From contig JALOOM010000026.1 of the NCBI GenBank assembly GCA_025454395.1, positions 1 through 51,358 of the forward strand: DNA of 51,358 nt, written 5' to 3'. Below are positions 42,490 to 51,358 of the stretch, one piece after another (positions within the stretch are counted from its first letter, which is position 1; each line of letters begins with the position of its first letter). Under the pieces are notes generated by a model. It worked only from the letters and a program-made list of their open reading frames with translations, searched no databases and was not told the DNA's origin. The position numbers were made by a program, and so were the translations under genes. This DNA is from Elainella sp. Prado103. Lineage in GTDB: Bacteria; Cyanobacteriota; Cyanobacteriia; Elainellales; Elainellaceae.

Positions 42490-42852
42490 CGATCATTCAG
42501 TTCTACAAAAGTTTTTTACAGATAGTAACACACCTTAGGGCTGTCGCGGCGATTTTGCTACCCTTCATCTCGCTTTTACATAGATACCCTGAATCCTTCC
42601 TATTCTCATGCCTCCCTGCCCTCGCCGATCAAGATGGGCAAGGTGGGGAGCCAGCACAGTAGCACTGAGGATCCTCTTGCCCGATCGAGTCGCTCGTACG
42701 AGTCGCTCGTCATGGTATGGCCGATAGCTGTGTAGCTAGTAGTAACAGTTAGGAACGGTATAAGAGGGCAACCTGAAAAATGAAAAACAATTTTAAAAGG
42801 GCTTGCCGAACTCCCGGGAACATCTGTTATATTAGGTAAGCCTTGCACACCT
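42490..42852. other. Spacer between the HNH gene and tRNA-Ser
   Basis: No gene is supported. The 13-base unit CGAGTCGCTCGTA is duplicated at 42686-42711 (last base differs) and is itself partly palindromic around CTCGTACGAG. The tRNA promoter is near the right end. Confidence 0.5.
42803..42833 (+). promoter_or_regulatory. Candidate promoter of tRNA-Ser
   Basis: TTGCCG (42803-42808) and TATATT (42828-42833) are separated by 19 bases, slightly longer than the optimum. The expected start point is just before the tRNA 5' end at 42853. Confidence 0.45.
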
Positions 42853-42944
42853 GGAGAGGTGGCTGAGTGGTCGAAAGCGGCAGATTGCTAATCTGTTGTA
42901 CGGTTCGAAAGTCCGTACCGAGGGTTCGAATCCCTCCCTCTCCG
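42853..42944 (+). tRNA. tRNA-Ser (anticodon GCU)
   Basis: The 92-base gene folds as a class II tRNA. Acceptor GGAGAGG (42853-42859) pairs with CCTCTCC before discriminator G42944. The D arm contains GGCTGAGTGG. The anticodon stem is GCAGA/TCTGT with loop TTGCTAA and anticodon GCT at 42887-42889. The variable arm is long (around TACGG...CCGTA) and the T arm is GGGTTCGAATCCC. It reads AGC/AGU serine codons. CCA is not encoded (TTC follows). Confidence 0.97.
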
Positions 42945-43007
42945 TTCTCAACATCTTCAATTTAGCCCTCATTTCAACCGTGAAAGTCCAACTGTGAGAG
43001 TCAGTTC

Positions 43008-43043
43008 AAGCTTTAGCCCAGCCCAAAGCTTTAGCCCAGCTCA
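43008..43043. repeat. Tandem duplication across the GNAT stop codon, 2 x 18 bp
   Basis: AAGCTTTAGCCCAGCCCA at 43008-43025 is followed by AAGCTTTAGCCCAGCTCA. The inner copy contains the stop codon of the GNAT gene (minus strand TAA at 43031-43033), so the outer copy is a duplicated, untranslated 3' end. Confidence 0.85.
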
Positions 43044-43882
43044 AAGGTTGTGACTCCGAACAGGCGATCGAGCGGTAGATCGGGTAAGTCGCCCGTATAC
43101 ATGCGGGCCGTTTCAAACATCAGGCTCATTTGCTCAGCTTCTGCTAATGCGACTGCGGCCGGATTACTTTCAGGTACATCCAGATAAATCGGCTGAGCGG
43201 GCGGCACTTGCGATCGGAGCGCTGTCAACAGCAATTCTGCCCACGCTGGTCGATCGGCAAACAGGGGACCAATTTTGTAGCCCGTTCGACAGGGACGAAT
43301 CATCCCATAACCTACCAGTTCACTGTTGTGAATGACACCGCAGGCAACCCGCTCTGGCTGCTGGAGCCAAGATTGCAGAAAGGTCGATCGATCATCCGGA
43401 AAGAACGAACGATCGTAGGCTGCGACCTGCTCAAAAGGCAATTGAGCGATATCCACCAAAGTGGGATCGGTTGGACAATCACCACCACTCACTCCCTGAT
43501 AACGCAGATTGCGATATGCCAGTTTAAAGCCTGATTTTTGATAGTTATTTTGCTGAGCCACCACACCATCTAAACCCACATTTCGCCCTGATAGAGCCTG
43601 CATGGCCGCCTGCCAGAGTTGCAGCCCATAGCCTTGACCGCGATAGTCCGGCTGCACGATGTAGAAGCCAATAAACCCAAAGGATGCGCCATATCGCACA
43701 GCCGAGATTGTGGCTATGGGGATAGATCCTAACTCACCGATCCAAAACCCTTGGGGATCGGCGGCATAGAAGCTGTTGGCATCATACAAGCCTGGATTCC
43801 AGCCTTCGGATGCAGCCCAATCGATCGCGAGATGAATCTCATCTGGATCCATCGGTCTGATCCTATAGGCTGGCAATGACAT
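43031..43882 (-). CDS. GNAT family N-acetyltransferase
   Basis: 283 residues with two GNAT-like halves. The N-terminal half has IRPMDPDEIHLAIDWAASEGWNPG and GFIGFYIVQPDYRGQGYGLQLW, whose R-G-Q-G-Y-G is the acetyl-CoA P-loop (about 81-86). The C-terminal half has LVGYGMIRPCRTGYKIGPLFADRP and YLDVPESNPAAVALAEAEQM, like the YitH/HolE-type acetyltransferases. The substrate is unknown. The ATG is preceded by AGGAGT at eight bases, but that site is enclosed in a perfect hairpin (next entry), so translation may be regulated. Its 3' end is duplicated. Confidence 0.92.
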   Translation of the reverse strand: MSLPAYRIRPMDPDEIHLAIDWAASEGWNPGLYDANSFYAADPQGFWIGELGSIPIATISAVRYGASFGFIGFYIVQPDYRGQGYGLQLWQAAMQALSGRNVGLDGVVAQQNNYQKSGFKLAYRNLRYQGVSGGDCPTDPTLVDIAQLPFEQVAAYDRSFFPDDRSTFLQSWLQQPERVACGVIHNSELVGYGMIRPCRTGYKIGPLFADRPAWAELLLTALRSQVPPAQPIYLDVPESNPAAVALAEAEQMSLMFETARMYTGDLPDLPLDRLFGVTTFELG

Positions 43883-43889
43883 GAAATAA

Positions 43890-43908
43890 ACTCCTAAGTT
43901 CTAGGAGT
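43890..43908 (-). promoter_or_regulatory. Hairpin that sequesters the ribosome site of the GNAT gene
   Basis: ACTCCTA-AGTTC-TAGGAGT is a perfect 7-pair stem with a 5-base loop. In the mRNA of the GNAT gene, one arm is the AGGAGT Shine-Dalgarno sequence eight bases before the ATG. Folding would block initiation. Confidence 0.5.
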
Positions 43909-44112
43909 CGATTATTTGACATCAACAACTTCGTCTCTCTTAAAAGTTTATTTCAATTCAAAACCTAAATGGATTGCCATTGGCTGGTGTGGCTTAGCTC
44001 AAATATCTTGATAATCTTCGTCCCTCACTCTCTCAAACATCCCTCAGTGCGTAACCTGCCGAAGGCGATGTTAAGCCTCTGCCTAGTGAGGCTACAGACG
44101 ATCCCCAAAACT

Positions 44113-44361
44113 TTAGTAGCTATCGCCCCCAGAAACCGTGCGTTTGGCTAGCAGCAGATTCACTTGCCGTAACCGATCGGCAATCGCCTCTCGCCAAGAT
44201 AGGCTCACCTCTGGATCGGCCAAAATTTCTTGGGCCTGCTCGCGACAGACCGCGCTATCCGCCACATCTTCCTGATCGATGTGATCGAGGTGCTCGTAAA
44301 CCACTTGGGGCAAAGGGTGCGCCGAAAGGTCAGGGGAGGTTTGTAGCGACACTGGCTCCAT
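44113..44361 (-). CDS. Small conserved hypothetical protein, 82 aa
   Basis: ATG 44361 is chosen because AGGAGA lies six bases upstream, giving MEPVSLQTSPDLSAHPLPQV. The upstream 18 codons are probably leader. The protein is acidic with a helical core: VYEHLDHIDQEDVADSAVCREQAQEILADPEVSLSWREAIADRLRQVNLLLAKR. It resembles short cyanobacterial proteins of unknown function. No membrane segment or signal peptide. It is divergent from gltB with a 575-base gap. Confidence 0.78.
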   Translation of the reverse strand: MEPVSLQTSPDLSAHPLPQVVYEHLDHIDQEDVADSAVCREQAQEILADPEVSLSWREAIADRLRQVNLLLAKRTVSGGDSY

Positions 44362-44594
44362 CAGATTCTCCTGAAGTGAAAAGAGGAAATTCGTCTGATC
44401 CGTGATCCTGAGCAACCCAGCTCATGTGAAAGATTCACAATTGAGTGATCAAGACTTGCCTTCTATTGTGCTGTCAGTGCAGCGAAATCGCAGCCTTTTA
44501 TTAATGAAGCGTCACAGTGTTGTATGGATCGTTTTGATTCTTCACATTAATTGAATATTGCCACCTTCCATACCCTTAGTTTTTCTGTTCAAAT

Positions 44595-44650
44595 GTAGGT
44601 TCAAGACTGTAGGTTCAAAAATCCAGGTTCAAGACTGTAGGTTCAACACG
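44595..44650. repeat. Tandem repeat, 4 x about 14 bp
   Basis: Units TGTAGGTTCAAGAC, TGTAGGTTCAAAAAT, CCAGGTTCAAGAC and TGTAGGTTCAACAC follow one another upstream of gltB. Confidence 0.85.
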
Positions 44651-44759
44651 GGTACAGCGAATCGTAATGAATTGAATACTGGGTGAAAGATCTGTCAATT
44701 TCCTTAAGAGAAGCCGGTTTCAGCTTGCTCCATTACACAATTTAGTTAATCTGATTTTG

Positions 44760-44804
44760 GTGAACCCGATTTATTAGTGAACCCGATTTATTAGTGAACC
44801 CGAT
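44760..44804. repeat. Tandem repeat, 2.7 x 17 bp
   Basis: GTGAACCCGATTTATTA is present twice exactly, then GTGAACCCGAT, about 130 bases before the gltB start. Confidence 0.9.
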
Positions 44805-44936
44805 CGCTAGCCTGCGTTTGCTCAAACATTTCTTTTAGATCTAGCCTGCTCAGGTCTTTAGCCTAGCCCGATCGCCTTGGTCTGCGACATTTGTCTCCAT
44901 CTCTGCCACCTTTGAGCATCACAATTGAGCACCACA

Positions 44937-49592
<4,656 letters not shown>

Positions 49593-49598
49593 CTGCTA

Positions 49599-49662
49599 GC
49601 TACCTCAGCCAAGCTGCCTCAGCCAAACCATGACCAGATCGTCAACAACCAGATCGTCAACA
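49599..49662. repeat. Two tandem duplications between gltB and gltD
   Basis: GCTACCTCAGCCAA is followed by GCTGCCTCAGCCAA (49599-49626), and ACCAGATCGTCAACA is duplicated exactly at 49633-49662. Together they fill most of the 86-base gltB-gltD gap. Confidence 0.9.
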
Positions 49663-49678
49663 ACCAGAGAGAATCACT

Positions 49679-51157
49679 ATGGGCAAACCCACTGGCTTTA
49701 TTGAATTTCTGCGCGAAGCCCCTTCTGAACTCGAACCGCTCGATCGAATTCACAACTGGGATGAGTTTCATCTACCCATGCCAGAAGAACGGCTGCGCAA
49801 CCAGAGCGCTCGCTGCATGGACTGCGGCACACCTTTTTGCCACACGGGCACCTTGATCAGCGGCATGGCCAGCGGCTGTCCGATCAATAACCTGATCCCA
49901 GAATGGAACGACCTGGTTTATCGTGGTCTATGGCAAGAAGCACTCGATCGACTCCATAAAACTAACAACTTCCCGGAATTTACGGGCCGGGTTTGTCCGG
50001 CTCCCTGTGAAGGCTCCTGTGTATTGGGAATTCATAACCCGCCAGTCACGATCAAGAACATTGAGTATTCGATTATTGAAAAGGGATGGGATGAGGGCTG
50101 GATCGAACCTGAACTGCCGGAGAAACGTACGGGTAAACGGGTGGCGATCGTGGGATCGGGGCCAGCCGGACTGTCCGCCGCCGCCCAACTGAATCGGGCA
50201 GGGCATTGGGTGACGGTGTTTGAGCGGGCCGATCGACCGGGCGGGCTGTTGATGTATGGCATTCCTAACATGAAGCTGGATAAGGAAAAGATCGTATTGC
50301 GGCGGTTACACCTGCTGGAGCAGGAAGGGGTGGAGTTTGTCTGCAATACCGAAATTGGCAGAGATCTGTCGGCCGAGGCGCTGCTACAAAACTACGATGC
50401 CGTGGTGCTCTGTACGGGTGCCACCAAACCCCGTGATCTGCCAATTCCGGGACGGGAACTGAAGGGCATCCATTTCGCGATGGAGTTTCTCACCCACAAC
50501 ACCAAAGCGGTACTGGATCGGCAAGACAGCCCGATCTCGGCGGCGGGCAAGGATGTAGTGATCATCGGTGGTGGCGATACGGGAACCGACTGCGTGGGTA
50601 CTTCGATCCGGCATGGCTGCCAGAGTTTGGTGCAGCTAGAAATCATGCCGAAGCCGCCCCACCGCAGAGCTGCCGATAATCCCTGGCCGGAGTGGCCTAA
50701 AGTGTATCGGATGGATTATGGGCAGGAAGAAGCTGCCGCGAAGTTTGGCGATGATCCGCGCGTCTATACCACGACGGCTACCAAATTTGAGGGTGATGAG
50801 AACGGTCAGGTAACGGCAGTGCATACGGTACAGGTGGCATGGCAGCGTAATGAAAAGGGACAGTTTATTCCGCAGCATCTCCCGGGCACGGAAAAGGTCT
50901 TACCGGCTCAGTTAGTGCTGCTGGCTATGGGCTTTTTGGGGCCGGAACAGCCGCTGCTGGATGCACTGGGTCTGGAGCGGGATGCCCGCAGTAACGTTAA
51001 GGCGGAATACGGCAAATATGCCACATCGTTACCCCAGGTGTTTGCGGCAGGGGATTGTCGGCGGGGGCAAAGTCTGGTGGTCTGGGCGATCAATGAAGGT
51101 CGGGAAGCCGCTAGAGAATGCGATCGATTTTTGATGGGTAGTACAGATCTACCGTAG
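49679..51157 (+). CDS. gltD: Glutamate synthase small subunit
   Basis: 492 residues. GltD takes electrons from NAD(P)H through FAD and two 4Fe-4S clusters to GltB. The N-terminal cysteines are C46/C49/C54/C67 ([10 protein letters not shown]) and C106/C110/C114 ([11 protein letters not shown]). The FAD-binding GSGPAG is at 159-164 ([17 protein letters not shown]), and [21 protein letters not shown] is the second nucleotide site. The C-terminal [24 protein letters not shown] is characteristic. It lies 86 bases after gltB and is presumably co-transcribed. No clear Shine-Dalgarno sequence is seen, since the leader is made of duplications. A terminator-like hairpin follows. Confidence 0.97.
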   Translation: MGKPTGFIEFLREAPSELEPLDRIHNWDEFHLPMPEERLRNQSARCMDCGTPFCHTGTLISGMASGCPINNLIPEWNDLVYRGLWQEALDRLHKTNNFPEFTGRVCPAPCEGSCVLGIHNPPVTIKNIEYSIIEKGWDEGWIEPELPEKRTGKRVAIVGSGPAGLSAAAQLNRAGHWVTVFERADRPGGLLMYGIPNMKLDKEKIVLRRLHLLEQEGVEFVCNTEIGRDLSAEALLQNYDAVVLCTGATKPRDLPIPGRELKGIHFAMEFLTHNTKAVLDRQDSPISAAGKDVVIIGGGDTGTDCVGTSIRHGCQSLVQLEIMPKPPHRRAADNPWPEWPKVYRMDYGQEEAAAKFGDDPRVYTTTATKFEGDENGQVTAVHTVQVAWQRNEKGQFIPQHLPGTEKVLPAQLVLLAMGFLGPEQPLLDALGLERDARSNVKAEYGKYATSLPQVFAAGDCRRGQSLVVWAINEGREAARECDRFLMGSTDLP

Positions 51158-51212
51158 TTGATCTGTCGTTCATTGAATCCTTGATCGGGTTTGTCAATAA
51201 TTGGTTGGAAGG

Positions 51213-51249
51213 GCGATCGTTTACTGCGAAAGGAGAAATGATCGCTTTT
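51213..51249 (+). terminator. Candidate terminator downstream of gltD
   Basis: GCGATCGTTT (51213-51222) pairs with AAATGATCGC (51236-51245) with one G-T pair, a 13-base loop and a TTTT tail, 55 bases after the gltD stop. The remaining bases to the window end show no gene. Confidence 0.45.
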
Positions 51250-51358
51250 CTTGGGGCATTTTTCTTGAGACAAATTTTGGGAGCGCAGTGCTGCCAGAGG
51301 TAGAATTCAGCTCATGGACATCGTATAGATACGAACCGGGCAAAGATGTTAAATAAAA

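Larger units (their letters stand above)
44362..44936. other. Divergent region upstream of gltB, with two tandem repeat blocks
   Basis: No gene is supported. TGTAGGTTCAAGAC and variants occur four times at 44595-44650. GTGAACCCGATTTATTA is repeated at 44760-44793 with a partial third copy to 44804. I looked for an NtcA site (GTA-N8-TAC), expected for a nitrogen-assimilation gene, and found none with the exact spacing. The gltB promoter must lie in this block but cannot be located by eye. Confidence 0.5.

Noticed and set aside
42606-42848. 80-codon minus-strand frame between the HNH gene and tRNA-Ser
   Set aside because: Runs through the tRNA promoter and repeat region, has no ribosome site and no resemblance to known proteins.
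44595-44804. Repeats upstream of gltB as a CRISPR array
   Set aside because: Units are 14-17 bp and abut directly with no spacers, and no cas genes are near.
44362-44936. NtcA binding site for gltB
   Set aside because: GTA and TAC triplets occur, but the nearest pairs (for example GTAATGAATTGAATAC) have ten bases between, not the required eight.

Overview
The window looks like cyanobacterial chromosome. The palindrome CGATCG and its octamer GCGATCGC (HIP1-like, e.g. 8134-8141) recur throughout. The gene content also fits: the photosystem I assembly factor Ycf3, an A-type-like flavodiiron protein (Flv3), a DUF4330 protein, Uma2-family nucleases, and glycogen phosphorylase. There is no phage, insertion sequence, CRISPR array or rRNA. 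One tRNA gene (tRNA-Ser-GCU) is present.

Layout. 1-4770: tail of a cyanobacterial hypothetical, a histidine phosphatase, glgP and a small conserved hypothetical. 4770-12380: an accessory stretch, partly AT-rich, of exported proteins. It holds a secreted FG-GAP-like protein split by a frameshift, two small secreted proteins, and a 916-residue protein joining a proline-rich linker, a Vps62-like domain and a von Willebrand type D domain. That protein is followed 16 bases later by a TPR-M48 metalloprotease, and the stretch ends in a probable RTX-protein remnant. 12380-18760: Uma2 nuclease, TspO-like membrane protein, a RelE/ParE toxin-antitoxin pair, LysE exporter, a DJ-1/PfpI protein divergent from a LysR regulator, and RNase III. 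18757-26600: an 847-residue chimera (cNMP domain, degenerate sigma-54-type AAA+ domain, membrane iron-sulfur module), a secreted repeat protein, an M1 metallopeptidase with a DUF4114-like tail, DUF4330 and a second M48 protease. 26897-36220: flv3, CDF metal transporter, orphan RND adaptor, UspA, an LRAT-like protein with a PspA/Vipp1-like tail, and a GH116 glucosidase. 36480-44400: gamma-glutamylcyclotransferase, a GAF sensor kinase whose phosphoacceptor His is Gln, ycf3-gatC, an EamA/SMR-like protein, a DHH phosphoesterase, HNH nuclease, tRNA-Ser and a GNAT. 44937-51157: gltB-gltD, the two subunits of NAD(P)H-dependent glutamate synthase, ending in a likely terminator.

The housekeeping genes do not form one pathway. 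Recurrent themes are carbon storage (glgP), ammonia assimilation (gltBD), photosynthetic electron flow (flv3, ycf3) and envelope proteolysis (two M48, one M1).

The most unusual property of the DNA is a dense scatter of short tandem duplications (units of 9-22 bp, 2-4 copies, each locus with its own sequence). They lie in spacers and repeatedly straddle start or stop codons. The most unusual proteins are the 847-residue chimera, the LRAT/PspA-like fusion and the Vps62-vWD/M48 pair. All functional calls rest on motif recognition by eye; no database search was run.
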